A DNA stretch of 64,000 nucleotides from Cloeon dipterum (lineage: Eukaryota > Arthropoda > Insecta > Ephemeroptera > Baetidae): NCBI RefSeq assembly GCF_949628265.1, contig NC_088789.1, positions 15,988,886 to 16,052,885 of the forward strand. The letters run 5' to 3'. The notes under the pieces were generated by a model. The model ran no database searches and had not been told where the DNA came from. It saw only the letters and a list, made by a program, of their open reading frames with translations. A program made the translations under genes and the position numbers. Shown piece by piece: positions 25,401-39,720 of this stretch. Position 1 is the first letter of the stretch, and each line of letters opens with the position of its first letter.

Positions 25401-28400
25401 AGGAGATAGCAATATTAGGTGTGTTGACAACAAGACACAGAGTTTCCCTCGCCGAATTTCCATTAGATCTAATTCGATGGGAAAAACGTGTCTGTCGTGC
25501 GCCCACGAGTGCGTGCCGGAATAAATAATCTACGAAAAAGCGTCTCGTTGCTTTTCTTTTTTGTTTTGCCTTTGCAGCCTCGCACGGCGCGTGTGCTCCG
25601 ATCAAAAATTGCCGAGAAAGCATGCCATAAAATTAGAAACCAAGAGTGAGCGGCTGGGCTAGGCTCTCTGCTGCTCCAGTGGCACAATATGCACGGAGGT
25701 GTTGGCAAGAAAGCGTGTATTTTCGACGCCGACCGATTGACTGACGCTGTTCTATGCTCCGTTTTTGCCCGACCTGCCCCCCGCACTCGCACGCCTTCGC
25801 AATTGCCGCTTTTATATCGCAGCGTCTGCATCGAAATGCAGCGGAAAAAATTGAATTGCAGCCTCTTAGCCGGCTGATTTTGCATGCGATTGCTGCGGCT
25901 GCCGCGCGATCTCTTCCTGCCAGCGTGAGATTGCCGGCGAATCAGCGCGGGGAAGTGAAACGAATCAATCAGTACGACTGCTGAATCGAGACTTTCGTGA
26001 AATCCACGTTTCCGTTCACGAAAGTGTGCATTTTAATTTGGTATTGTTGCACCTCTGACGCGCCATAAAATGTCGAAAGCGAATTCTAATGAATATTTAA
26101 ACTGCTCGTCGTGACACAAACTAGAGGAAGAAGCGTTATATAGAAATTCGGAAAATACACCGTTAATTGAGTTGCTCCCCCGGGCCAGAGCATCTCTCAA
26201 ATTAGCTGTTTCCATCAAACACCGCGTCCATTTGTGTTGAATGGCTTTTGACTGTAAAAAACTGTGACCTGCTATAAAGCAAGAAATTAATGGTCAGAGA
26301 TTGCTAAAGAACTGACGCCGAGCAGTTGTTTTTCGCTTCAAAACAAACGCTATACGACAATCTAACATTGATGCAAACATTGATTAAAGCAAAGTATGTC
26401 GTCCCATTTACATTTCACAACTCTTTTCACTTCATTGCCAGTCGTACATATACAAGAAGCAACTTTTTGGCATTGAGAGTCGAATTTTCTCCTCTCTCTG
26501 CTCTCGGCCTGCCCTGAGTGAGTCGAGTTGCTGGTGAAGAATGTATTTTTTAAAAGCAGAATGTGCGGGTATCAGGTTTAAGAGCAGCTCCTACAACCCG
26601 ATCGCGCGTCCCTCGCCTCTGTGACTCGTTCAGTAGCTCGCCGCTTATTAAATGTGATCTGTCGCAGACGTTTTCGAAGCAAGGTGAACTTGTTTCGCGA
26701 TAATGCACGCGGCTACGAGCTGATTCGCCCCTGGAAGGGAAGAGTTAGATGCCAGCCAGCGCTGCAGCAGCAGCAATCGGGTGGTGCTCGAGTAATATTT
26801 CACTCGCGGCCGGCCGTTCAATAACGTTCGCTTTTTATTGCGGCGACGACCCGGTCGACAACAACAAGTTTATATGGCGAGTGTTGCCATACGTTAATTA
26901 GAATAGAATATGTCTGCGCGACCCCACCTTTGGCTCGGTGCGAGGAGTAAATCTTGCAGCGCTATTTCAATTAGTATAGGTAGCAGGCATTGCGTGCAAT
27001 TACCTTTTGACCTTTAATCACGAACTACAAAGGCGGCAGCTGTGCTGGAATTCATTGCTTAATTTGCATGTCGGATTAACTGCATATCAGTGAGTTGCGC
27101 TAATCAGGATGGAGTCATACCGGAGCTGTTCGGTTCGAAAACAAAGGCCAGTAATCATAAGCTGAAGCTGCGCCGTGGAATGAAAGGATCCGGGGCATTA
27201 CATGCAATATTGCCATTAACACGAGCAAGAGAGGCAGTTTGATTTGTTGTGCTGTGAAGTTTAGAGAATATTTTCTCAATAAAATTATCAAATACACTAC
27301 CTCATTTAGAGAAAAAGGATCCAATTTGATAGGGTCTAATTATTATTGAGTTGGATTCAGACAGTTTGTAATGCAGCCTATTCGTTAAAAAATGGATACT
27401 TTTTTTCCAAAAATATGACCTCAAAGTGATTTATTTAAACGTTATTTCTGGCCCTTTATATCGAATTTTTGCAAGCCGAGTTCTTTTCCAAATAATAATA
27501 AAGAAAGTGGAATGTATTGAACAATTCCATCTCTGTTTGTCATTATATTTTCAGTGTTTTTTTTCCAAAGGTATCGAAATGGTTGAATAAAGTCTTTAAA
27601 TTTCAAAGCAAAGAACTTTTTAAGAGGAAATAGATTTTTTTCTGAAGAATCAAACAAGGACACATATTTGAGCCCGCGAGCTCCAAATATAGTCAACCTT
27701 CAGGGATGTGCGGTTTTCCGCGAGTTTTTATCTGATTTAGATTTTATGTGACTCAAAATTGCTTAAATTTGCATGATTCGTGCTCAATTGATGGTCATGT
27801 TTCCAAAGCATAAAAAACTCCCAGCATTATTATTAAGAAAAAAAATATCAGCTTTGTCTAAATTTGGAACAGGTTGTGAGTGACCGTGAATCCTCAACGA
27901 GTGATTGTCCTGCAAAAATTGGTTGGATCTGCTTCTGACAGCTGTGACAGACAGCTTTTGAGAAATCAAGATCGCAGCTCACGGACACCTTTCAGGACGA
28001 AACAAACACTGGCTGCCTTAATTAATGGTGGTAAAAAGGCAACGCCAGAGAATAAAGATAATCCCGAGTCATCAAGAGGTTAAATTTACTGGTTCGCAGC
28101 TCAATTTTCCGCAGCTTATCGGAGGTAATCAGGCGCGCGCGCCCAATTATCTCACACACGCGCATTGTTTCGTCAACAAAGGCGGAAAAGGAAAGGCTTC
28201 CGATCTGTCTGTGTAAAGCTGCAATCGCACAGCTCATTTGAAAAGGAGAGTGCTGAGCTTTTTCAGCCGCGCTCGACCATGCAGGAAACAGAATTGCGAA
28301 AAAATGTAACAAATAAATCGGTGGCGTGAAAGCAACTTGGGCAGTGGCCGTGCAGCCAAGCCAGCCAGCTTATAATTTCTTGCTGCTCTGAGCTGGAGTG

Positions 28401-31400
28401 CCGAGCCATACAACAACAACACGCTCGCTCTGCGCGCGCGGCCGAGGACTTACTTTCCCTTCCACGCTAACCTACTTTATTGCTACTATGCAGCAGCACA
28501 GTGGAGCATATTTCATACGAAAGTGCCTTTAGCGCCCGTGTGTCAAGAATGAACGGCCGTGTTACCATTATTTTAGCATCAGGTGTGCAGCTATTTTTTT
28601 ATGGAGAATGCACGCCGAGAGCGCGCGCGCGCCAGCCTCACTGCTTAGATTTCGCAAATGTTTTCTGCATTCCGCCGACGCCTTTGAAATTCGCTATCTT
28701 TTGTGCTCTGTATTATGTGTTGGAGGTTGTGGGTTTTTAAAGGCATTTCGCCCGCCGCACCGCTCCAAATTGATTTTCAGCGCTGCTGGTGCAAAATTTC
28801 CTGACCGCTAAGCTGGCTTGCCTAACTATCAATGCCAAAGTATGATACTGCAACATATCATTATTGTTTATTTTACCTGACGAGGAGCTGCACCTCTTGT
28901 TTCTGTCGATTCCATAGGCTAGCTGGGACACTAATTGTCGTGCCCCACAGTCGAAAAAGTCAGCGCCTTTTCACGTTTGGCTTTAATGGGCTTAAAAAGG
29001 TCAAGCAGCCGCCTGCGTTTCTCTTTGTCACAGTTTTGCACGAAAATAACAACCCACGGCCACTTTTACCATAACATACTCTTTTGGATATCAAACAAAA
29101 TATTGACAAACATTCTACCAAAACACCGCACCTGATCTTTATATGCTTTAGGATTCAGATTCAGATTCAGATAGTATTTTATTTTTGTTTAAGTCGATAT
29201 TTACATTTGCGACTTTTACTTTTGATTACTAAAGATATAGAAAAGGCATTTTATTCAGCGTATCAGCTTCTGAAATTCATGCACGAAAATTCAATTTGAC
29301 ACTAATTCAGAAAAATCCTGAAAAGGCGGAGATAAATATAATGCTTAGTGTAATAGTATATTTATTCATCAGAGCTAGCTTATAAAATTACGTTCGTTTT
29401 AGAAAATTTTAGTTGTAAAAAATACATAAGATCATTTAAAAAAAAAACATGGGTAAAATTTAGCTAAAAGGTTCACAATGATATCAATATATTCCAAACT
29501 TCTTAAACTTTGACTTAATTGAATTCTAATCTCAGCTCAAAATTTCCAAGAAACGACCTCTTTTTAAGTGGAAAGAGAGAGTTACAGAGCAGAAAAATGC
29601 CAACGCCAATAAACCACACTATTTTGGCGGTAATTACTTCCCACACACCTACCGAGCGCACAAGACAATAAAACTTTTAAAATATAACACATTTATGTTC
29701 ACCACCAAAGGAAAAACATGGCACGTTGTTTAAAAATTACAAGCAACTGGATCATAAAGTGGCGAATTCCATCGCGGCCGCAGAATTACCAGCAACCAAT
29801 TTTGACAAGGCCGAAGCCTTCAGCGAAAATCTTTCACAAAGAGAACAAACAAATGTCTTTGCCTCCAACCAAGACCCGGCGAAAATCGCAACAGGAGAAC
29901 AACAATAATAAAAAAATCGTGAGAGGAGCGTTAAACTCGCCACCGATATATTATTTTTTTCTCATTTGGCCGATGATTTGTGTGACCAAAGGGAGCTGCC
30001 TCGATTTCACGGCGAACATCAAACTGGAAAACGAGCGTGTAAACATCACGCAAAAAGTGTTCGCTGCCATAAGCTACGCGGCAGCGGCGGCGGCCAAACT
30101 CGGCTCTTTATTATTATTACAGTCCCGAGAGACACGCCCGCGATTTTTTAAACGAAATATGTAGACGTGTCCATTGTCAGTGCTGGAAATGGATTATTCC
30201 TGCTCAGCATAAGCAGGCAGCTGGATAAATTGCACACACACACACAGACACAAACACACACGTCCGTCTCTGGGGAGCAATCATGCAGCGCCCGCGTGCG
30301 TCTACATCCTAATCCTTGAGATTTTCTTAGGTGTGGTCACTTTTACGGACCGAGTGAACAGACTACCTTTTTAGCATTGCCGCGACCTTGATCTTTTTTC
30401 TTTTTTCTCTCGTCGGTGAGCAGCTTGTTGCTCGCTTTGCTGTTTTAATTCGGCGGCGTGGCCGGACGCCGCCGCCACAGCCCTGTGCGGCCTTTTTGTT
30501 TCCAGCTTTCAATGCAAGGGCAGGGCCGGGCGCCCAAGATTGCTCACGGAACAGCATCTCGTCGTGGGGTTCCTGGTTCCTTTTAAGTGATAATGATGAT
30601 GGGCCTCTAGATACACTGGATGCTAGTGCGTGGTCTTGCTAAATAAGTTGCACAACGGAGCTTGCTTTGATTGACGAATTTTCTTTTCCGCGTGCCGGCG
30701 AAAACATCTCTATTTAAAAATTGTACAACACAATTAAGCTTCTGACTGATTGCGATAATTAGTTAATCTAGGAGTTTAAAAATATTTAAAGTTTTTACAG
30801 CTAAGGAAAAAATCCACTTATCAAGAAGTGTTCTGAAAATATAGATTGGATTTTGTTATCAATAAACAAGTAAGATTTTTCTTTAAAATATACACTTGAA
30901 AGAAAATATTGCATTTCAAAACATTTCATAGCATTTAAAAAATTCCAGCGTGTGTATTTTTCTAAATTTTTGCCGGTTTTAGTTACTAAGCTGATAAAAA
31001 GTTTGACGCCTCTTGTAGCCATTAAAAACAATCCATGCTTGCAACTGCAGTTTGAAAAGCATTTGCATTTAAAAACATCGTAACAATTCTATTTCTAAAC
31101 AAACGTGTCCATCTTATATAACCTCAAACGCATTTACAATGAAAGTCTTATTTGAAACTTGTTGAGCTGAACTAATAAAGTGTTTGCAAACATTGAACGA
31201 TCTGAATCTCTGACAGGAAAACAATTTGTCATTCTCCTTGATGATGCCTGCTTTTTCTGGCCCTTTGAACAAGGACGCGGCTAATTGAAACACCGCTTTA
31301 TAAGGCGTCAAACGCAATTGCTCCACAGCTGGGCAGAATAAAGAGAGCATCCATCGGTGTAGCTATTGATGTGCAAGTGTGCTTCCCTTCCTTGCAGCCT

Positions 31401-34400
31401 TGCTTGCGGTTTTCGCAGCCCAGCCGCCGAATAATAAATAATTAATGGTGATGCTGCATTTTTACACAACAGCCGGGCGGCCGGTTGTTGAAACAGACAC
31501 AAAAACCTCATTACTTCTCGCGTCGGCATTCATGCAAAAGACTCGTGTTTCTTTTTCACCTTTTCGGACACTATTTTGATTGAATGTGCTTGATTGTGTT
31601 TTGATTCGTCGACTCTTGAGCCGAGGTTAATGTACGCTGGAATTTGACGGACGGGCCGCTTTTCAATCAGCAGCTTACTTTCATTTTAACAACAAGACGC
31701 TCTTTTTACCTCAAGGTTCCCGCCAGTTTAAAAATTAATTCCCTCGCGCCGAGCTTCGATCGAATTTTTGAAAGTGAATCGAGCTCTTGCAATTTTTGTT
31801 CAATAGCAAGACCTTTTTGCTCCTCTGACGGTTTTGCAGCCTGTCGTTTTCTTATAACTGCTCCATTTTCTACTTGGTTGCGTCAGCCAGTCTTCATACC
31901 CTAATATTCGCAGTTACAAGAGGTTGCTCGTGTCAGCAGCTTTTTGCGTTCCACCACGACTTTCCCGTTGTCTGCCGTCTAATTTCATTTCGCACAGAAA
32001 AATCCACTACTAGAGGAGCAAAAATTCACACCAAGTGTAGTGATTCGCGACTAAATGGCCACTTTCAAGACGAAACGAGTGCACGGTTTTTTATTCATTT
32101 CTTTTGCAGCTCTCTCAATTTAATCTTCCACCCTGCTGTTTGTATCTCGGGCAAATAATGCTAAAAGACAAGTCTAAAATTCAAGGTGATCCGGTTGAGG
32201 CAAAAACGGACTACTGCTGTAAAATTGATGCTCGCACGTCCTCACGCACGCAATCGAAATGGGGTCCTCGGCTGAAATAAAATAAAAAAAATGGTTGGCC
32301 GAATCGAATGTGAAATACAAAGGTGGACGCACGAGAGAGTCAGCTACCTCTCTTCTTTAGCTTCGTTCGTCGTGCCACATATTATTGCAGCACGGTGAAA
32401 AAATGTACGAGTGAAGAAGCAGCCAGCGCGCACCTCTCGCTTGCCTTGCACGAGCAGAATTCATAAAGAGCTCGCGCCGCCGCCGCCGACTTTCCTAAAG
32501 CACACATGCACCGAGAAGGTGCTGCGCGGCTGGCTCGGCAGCAAAGAAAAGAGTTATTCAGGTTAGCAAAAGGCATCAGCTGCGCTGCCTAATTTTTCGT
32601 GCGTGTAAAAAGCGCGTGTGTGACATTGAAACGTAGTTAGGGGCCGCTAAGAGAGCGAGCAAGAGAGAAACGAAAAGGAAGTCGCATTGGCCAACAACAG
32701 CCTCTAAATTACACATGAGCTTCTTATCGCACCGTATCGTATTCAAATTCAAATCCTGGGGCCACTGCTGTTTCTGCCTCACTTTTCACTCAATAATTGT
32801 TGCTCTTGACAAGCGAGACGGAAGGGCAACGCCAGGAATTTTGGGTGGTGCTCTCAAGAAACAATTTATGCGGGTCTATACTCGCTGGACCTGCCGGTGC
32901 GTTGATCAGGCTTTGATGAATAGCGAATTTTAGGACACATTTTGGTGTTATGAGGCGGATTTGGTGGTCAGCGGAGAAAGCCTCGCGGCCAGGTTGCGAC
33001 CCAATTTCACCGCTAACGATTCGCTCGGCAAAGATTAAATATTAATTTCGATTTCTGAGTGGGCCTGAAGATAATAGCCTATGAAAGGAATTTTTAGAGA
33101 TTCAATGCCAACGAAGCCGCAAAAAGAAATCAATTTTTGTGACTTTATTAGGCCTCAATTGAGAGCACTCTTTCCTCTCCACTGAGCTTTACTGACGTCT
33201 CCAGGAAGAAGTATATTCTAAATTGGAAACTAATTTCATATTTTATTACAGTCCAATATCTATAGAAAAGGCGGAGAATAGCCTAAATTATCGAGCGTCT
33301 GCATCGCAAACAACAAAGCTTTTCTGCAATTTATTATCAAACAGACACGAAAACGCCGGCAGTAAAAAAATAGCATCAGGTTATCAAGTCATCTTCCGAA
33401 GGTCGCTGAGGAGCCAACGCCTAATTTTCAACCGATCCGGCAGCAGACAAAGGCGCAAGAGCGGCGTCTCCGGCTGCGTGAAAATTAAAGCACGTGGTGC
33501 TCATTTTCTCTCACACTTTTGATTTCATCCAATTTCGATGGGTATCTCTTTTATTTTCAATTCTACCGCGGCGCCACCACACACGCTAGGAATTCCAGAA
33601 TTCTCTCGGCATTTTGTATTCTGATTCTCAGTGAAAAGCCACAAGGCTGCCATGTAAAATAGAAATAAAAGCTGCCTTGAGAGCAGCCGGCTTTAGTCAC
33701 ATGCAACTCATTTGAATTTTAATGCAGTTCATCTGACTCTTTCTGGTTCATTTGTTTCCTTGAAAGCGCGCCAAAATGTTACGCAAGCGTGAAGTTTTGA
33801 GTGGATATGTACGAGGATTAACAGCAAGTCTTGCATAACGAACAGCCGATTGCTGGACGAATCGAACAAATTCGAGCGCTGCGTGCATGAAAATCAAGCG
33901 CGACAGGTTGCAAAATTAAATCAGACCTTTCAGGGCGGGGGCCTCTAAATTTCCTCACTTTTGGCAAGATTCGATACGCAGCCGCGGCAACGGCGTGATT
34001 TGAATTTTTGATTGGCGCGAGAGCGTCTGTCTTCCCTGTCGACAAAAATCGTATGCCGCGCTTCTAAAATAGGTGCACGTCCACAGGAAGTCTCGGATAT
34101 AATATAGTGTTTTAAAGTTTTCTTAATTAAATGGTGATGTAATCATCCCCCCAGAACTTCCTGCTTCAGACTTAATGAAAAAACACTCTTATTTCTCCAT
34201 CAAATCGGAGAGAGCCAAAATGCAATCGCATCTATACAAACGCATTGTTGTGGATAGGCGAAAAATTGCTCTCGAACGAACTGGTCTGCGAGAAATTTCA
34301 AGGATGAAAGTGCGCGTTAATGCACATTAGAAAAGCGTGCCGCGCAGTGTCGATTAATCAAAGTGTAGCCCGGGGGCTTTTGATCGAAATTAAACGAGCT

Positions 34401-37400
34401 GCCATGAAAATTGTGCCTCTCTCTCTGTCTCGTTCGTCGGCATAAAGGAGCAAAAGTGAAAACACATTCGGGCAGGACAAGTATAACGGTCGTCGCGGCT
34501 AAGAATTAGACCCGCAGATGAACTGCTTCTAATTCGGTGTACCTGTTTTGATTCGCGTCACTTTCTCTGTTTGCAGGACCACATTCAAGAGGTCTTGGAC
34601 AAGTGGCACCAGATCGACGACGAAATCTGGGCAAAGGTGATCGTGCTGGAGAGAAATCGGCGAGTGGCAAAAGCGTACGCCCGCGCGCCTGTCCTCACCA
34701 TCAACGGCTCTGACGATGGGTTCGACGGTTTCAGGTTTGTATTTGTTTGACAGCACCAAAATTATGCAAAAGAAAAAAAACGTGAAAGAAAGTTTCAATC
34801 GACATCAATAGGAACACATAATTTTATGAATATAATTCAAAATCGCAATCCGGAAACACGGGTTTTAGGTTCACACAGTCTGGCTTAATTTAATCAATTT
34901 ATTACATTACGTTTTGCAGAATAATCAACCTTCCGACGTTTTTGCTGGCTCTTTTCCAAGAACCTATTTTATTGTGTAATTTTTTTCATCTTCTGTGACA
35001 GTGAGAGCGTAGCAGTTGAGATTTCTATTATCACCTTCATAACGATCGTAGTGTTTTTGGGCGAATCCTTCTAAAGGAAAAAAGGCGGTAGTTTTGTTGA
35101 GGTGGCGACCGCAAACCGAGCATAATTATCAGCCAGCCGCGCATCTCGGCCGTAGCCGAATAGAATTAACCTTTTTACGGCCGCGATTTCCCTTTTAAAG
35201 TGCGAGCGGCTCGCGAGCTGCCTCGCGGTCGCAGATTACGCTACTTTATGCTGTTTTGTGTGAGAAAAAGAAAGAATTTCGGTGAAATTCACAGTCGACT
35301 CTATGGAAATACACGCGTGCACGTTTTTGGATGCAAAAATGCTAATAGGCTGTAAACAGGCTCTTTGTCATTCATCTCTCTCTTTTATTTTACACGTCGT
35401 CGGAGAGTGCTAAAAGCCCCATTATAGCGCGAGTTTCTCTCTTTTTAATAATACGATTCCTCGTCCCTGCAGAATTGGACTCTGCGGCTTCGATAATCCG
35501 CTCAGGGATGCGAAGACCGAGGAGGTCAAGAGACACATCGGACACGTGAGTGAACTTCTTTTTTAACACGCTTAAGTGCCTATTTGCACGCACTTTCCTA
35601 ATTCGGGGCACGAATGTACTAATTTAACGGCGGATTGTTTTCTTAAATTGCAGGGCATCAAAGTGAAAATGGACGACCAGGGCAACGTTCTCATCAAGCG
35701 GCTGTCAAAAAGCCAAGTCTTTGTAAAAGTCGCTCCGAACGAGGACAACTCAGTTGCTCAAGAAATCACCCGCCTGCCAAATGGGTCGTTAGAGCCGGAA
35801 AAGCCCGTCAAGGTGCGTCAACACTTTCCATTACTCTACAATTATTCCAAATAAATTCGAGCACGTGAACCAGAATGCAGACTTTAATGCGCCATAATTC
35901 AGTGTTATTACTTTATCATGGCTGATATTACGTTGGTAATCTGCTACTTTCATCACAGTGAAGTTGCTTTTATGGAACATTTATTTTAGTAATTTTTTAT
36001 CTGCTCAATTTTAGAACATTCCTATACGGATTATTGAGACTAACTATTTTCGCTTTCTTTTTACAAGTTGTTTAAAACAACGCCGCAAATCCTGTTTATT
36101 TGCAGTTGTTCGACATGAAAAAGTTCCAAGCAAACGTGAGCCGCGAACTGCGACAGGCGTACCCTGACCGCCGTCGCCTCGAGTGCCAATGCCTTTCCAG
36201 CATAGCCTTCGTCAAGTCCGAAGCCGAACTGCTGGACAGCCCCGTGTGGGTGATGATCATCAACGTTGTCGCCCTGGACATGCTCAAGGCAAAGTTGCCT
36301 CCAGGTAAGACCTTCCAGACGCGCAACCACACACCCTGTTGAAGGCACGCAGACGCCGGCGTCTCCGTGTTTGTTGATCACGCGATCTTCGTCTGCGGCG
36401 GTGGTTGCAAAATGAACTTGAAACGAGCTGTTTGCTTGAATCCTCAGTTTCTTTGGTTTCACATCTCGCGGAATACTTATTACTGCTGGTTGAATGACTT
36501 TTCTATGAGACATTATTACGAGCAGTACGAATTGGAAAATTTTACTGTTCACGTTCACTCACCGATGTATTTCTAAAATTCTTAAAATTTAGACGTAAAC
36601 TGATAAGAATATTATTTTTAAATTAGGCTCTAGCCAGGTTGCTGAGAAATATTTTTCTCGGCTCGAATGTCTGCTAAAATTTCAGGTTTATTCTACTTCA
36701 AATTTCTGTTACATATTTCGATAAATCACAGCGAGAAGAACAGAAATCAACCATGAAAATATGGCCAAACCATGAAATTATTAGAAAACTTTAAACTCTA
36801 GATTTCGATTTTTGCTGCCATTTTCTCCCTTGAAATTGCGGAATAAAAAATAAATCAGTTAAATAACATTAATATTCTGTAAACATCCTTCTTAAAAAGA
36901 TAAAATCGTCATCAATCTTTTTAACAACAGCTTGGTAGGGAATTATTCCATTGGTAAAAAAGAAAAAAAACAGTGAGAGAACTCTTGTAGTTCAGCTTTT
37001 AAAGCTGACGTCCATTTAAATTTACATTCGTCACTCTGACAATCGAGTCGTTTGAGGAGAGGGTGTTAATTGGATTGCGGATTCAACTGACAATTACGCT
37101 CGCAAGCATTTCTAAGCAAGACGCCGTTCGGCTGTTTTTCAGTGGCGGTCAAGTCGCGGCTGGACATCCGCAACCGTCCGCGCATCCCCATCCCGGACGA
37201 GGATCCGTACAGCGTGGCCGGCAGCGGCTCGAGCGGCTCCAGCTCTGGAGCCGGCGGCAAGACGGCGGGCGTCAACCACCTGCACCAGCAGCTGCTGCAG
37301 CACAAGCAGCACAAGCAGGACAAGCCGCCGAAGCTGCCTCCGCGCGACGTGGCCGGCTACCCGCACGACATTCCCAAGGTTGGCATTTTATTTGCATTTA

Positions 37401-39482
37401 TTCTCCTTTCGCCCCCGACCGAGCCCTTTCTCTGGCGCAAAACGTGTCATTACCGAATCGCACGATTCCGCGTTTGGCCAATTTCATGACGTTTCACTCG
37501 TTCCGCAGCCGGATTACGACGACTTGGACGACGAGGAGGAGAACTGCATACAAATCTTCCCTGCCTCCAGAGGCTCCAAGGAGAAGAGTAAGGATAAGAA
37601 ATACGGTGAGTCACTGCGACTTTTAGACGTTCGAATAAAATATTACGTCAGCCTTATGTAAATCGAAAAGTCTTTTCTTGGATCAATGCATCAACGCACA
37701 AACATTTTTTTACAGAAAACCGACTGCACTACTACTTACCAACGCACTAGCATTTAAATGACACACCACTTTTAAATTTAAGTCAACTTCAAGAGATATT
37801 TATCTGAATTAAGCACTGCCATTAAATTATTTTACGTGCATTTATATTATTTATTCTTATCGGAGACGGAGGCTAAGTTCCTTATTAAATGCGCACATAT
37901 GCTGACATCTTGACTTGGGAGAAAATGTAAGGGAAGAGGAGAGACGTCGCTGCTCGCATGAGCAAAAGACTGATCTCATCATCTTGAGACAGCGAATGAC
38001 AGAGTGTTTGCATTTGCAATTAACAGATGACCCCTACTACTGCGGTCTCCGCGCACGCATCCCCAACTTTGTGAAGAGGAAAGGTGGCAGCAAACAGGAG
38101 GTGGCCGAGCGAGTGGCCCACAGCGTCCCCATGGGTGGCCCCCCGATGATGGCCCCCGCTCACCACTACGTGCACAGCGCTTACGGCGTCGCCCCGGTGC
38201 AACCCTGGCGCTCCTCCAATGGATACCACGATCCTGGTAGGACATTTTTTAAGATTTTATTGGCTTTCGCTTCATATAAAATGAAAAATGCTTCGCATGT
38301 TCTATTCCAATCTAATTTGGTATTTCAGAAAAAAATATCTAAATAATTAAACTTTGATAAACAGAATTTGTAATTTTAGACACTTTGAACAAAAGACGAC
38401 TGCTTGAAGATGGTTTTGTTGTTAATTCATATGATTTTTCTGAACGAATTTATTATGAGAAAAATCTTAAAATCCAAATCGGAGCGTGATTTTTATCAGT
38501 TTTTCCTCAAATTATGGTTTAGGTAAAATTTAAACTTTTTGATAAAAAATATGTTTTTACACGAAAGTATACTCTATTTTGGGATATGAATTCAACACCA
38601 TTTCCTTAGCCCTTAATGAGCTGAACACTTCCTACAATGCTCAATGGGTTTAGTCAATAAATGATTCTTCAAATAGCCAAGTTTAATTACCGAATTTTAT
38701 TTCCATACAAAAGAGATATTTTGATCAAAATATTCAGAAAGGACAAAATAAAGAAAAATAAAAACAATTAAAATGAATATAATTATAAGGCAATTAAAAT
38801 GGTAATAATTAAACTAGCTCGACCGTCTTTATGAGAACCGATAATTTTCTTCATCAAATTATAAAAGTCTAAATTTTTTTAATAATCATGAATGAGATTG
38901 TTAACTCACAATTAGTGTAGTGAAGAATTCAATTGCGTCTTTCAAGCTCATTTTTCAGATGAGCAGTGGATCTTTTTAAATTTCTAACCCTGTTGATAAA
39001 GCTTTTAACTAACTCTTCCTTGAGCATTAACTTTGACTCACAATCAGCTCGAAATCATAACTACTGCGGTGATGCAGTGACAAAATATCGCACTAACTTG
39101 CTCTGCTATCCCTCTAACAACCTCAAACTACATCTGCTTAAGGTGTTAGAGAAGCAACTCCCAGCAATAATTAATTTACACCACCACCTTGCTAACCAAC
39201 AGCACAAACGCATATATAACCACTCTGCTATACTTGCAAACAGACAGACTTGATCTGTTTAGTTTACCATTGGCGTTAGCACCTCTCGGTGTCGACCACC
39301 CCGTCCCCCATGTACAAAGCGAACACCCCGAATAATGGCTCTTTGAACCACTGGTTGTGCTTTCAGAGTCGGAGTCCCCGTACGACCACATCTATGGCCG
39401 GCTGCCGGGGCGAGTGCCCATCCCAACCCGGTCGTTCATTCCGCCGCCGCCGCGCACCATGTACATTGGCGAATGGGACTGA
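22454..39482 (+). CDS. exp: MH2-domain protein without MH1, Expansion-like
   Basis: Nine coding exons: 22454-22561, 34577-34734, 35473-35545, 35654-35812, 36106-36304, 37143-37378, 37509-37605, 38027-38236, 39367-39482; 451 residues from MVSRRRILSR to MYIGEWD. Residues about 95-232 read as a Smad MH2 fold: RIGLCGFDNPLRDAK, VKRHIGHGIKVKMDDQGNVL, LSKSQVFVK, VKLFDMKKFQANVSRELRQA, SSIAFVKSEAELLDSPVWVM, LDMLKAKLPP. No MH1 DNA-binding domain is present in any exon. The C-terminal half is low complexity: Ser/Gly, Gln/His/Lys, an acidic block, then basic and proline-rich tracts. Drosophila Expansion is a Smad-like MH2-only protein that affects tracheal tube size through receptor tyrosine kinase signalling. 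The MH2 fold is well supported; orthology to Expansion is inferred from architecture. Coding exon 1 ends at 22561 and is followed by a 12 kb intron. Confidence 0.8.
24447..24461. repeat. (CG)n alternating purine-pyrimidine run
   Basis: A run of about seven CG dinucleotides within the long intron. It is a simple repeat and a candidate Z-DNA-forming stretch. Confidence 0.7.
30232..30262. repeat. Imperfect (CA)n microsatellite
   Basis: An interrupted CACACA run of about 30 bases in the long intron of the MH2 gene. Confidence 0.7.
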
Positions 39483-39720
39483 AGCAGCCGCAGCACAAGC
39501 GATGAGACAGACAAACCCAACCGCGTGCATACTTAATTATTTGTAATCCCCAAACGACCTACCTAGTGCGAGAGGCACAGTCAATGTATTTTTTTATCGT
39601 CCAAATTCCCCCCGAAATCCCAGATGATGTGGGCCTCGACGAGCGAGCTCTCGAATTCTGAAGAAGCCGCGCCTTTCCGCTCTTTTCCTACCACTATTGC
39701 TGTAAATAAATTTATTTTTG
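39483..39720 (+). terminator. 3' UTR and polyadenylation signal of the MH2 gene
   Basis: The stop codon at 39480-39482 is followed by about 230 bases of untranslated sequence. An AATAAA at 39715-39720, with T-rich sequence just downstream, is the most likely processing signal. Confidence 0.45.

Larger units (their letters stand above)
22562..34576 (+). other. 12-kb first coding intron of the MH2 gene
   Basis: Sequence between the donor after KLFK (gtgagtgc) and the acceptor ctgtttgcag before DHIQEVLDKW. No exon, RNA gene or complete mobile element was recognised. It contains patches rich in CpG and CG dinucleotide runs (for example 24447-24461 and near 28130 and 28620), and a CA-rich microsatellite at 30232-30262. 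All ORFs inside are short and lack family motifs. Its size and CpG richness suggest regulatory elements, but nothing specific can be named. Confidence 0.35.

Noticed and set aside
38966..39253. 95-codon plus-strand ORF just before the last exon of the MH2 gene
   Set aside because: No acceptor/donor pair keeps the phase between exons 9 and 10, which already join correctly; AT-rich composition looks intronic.
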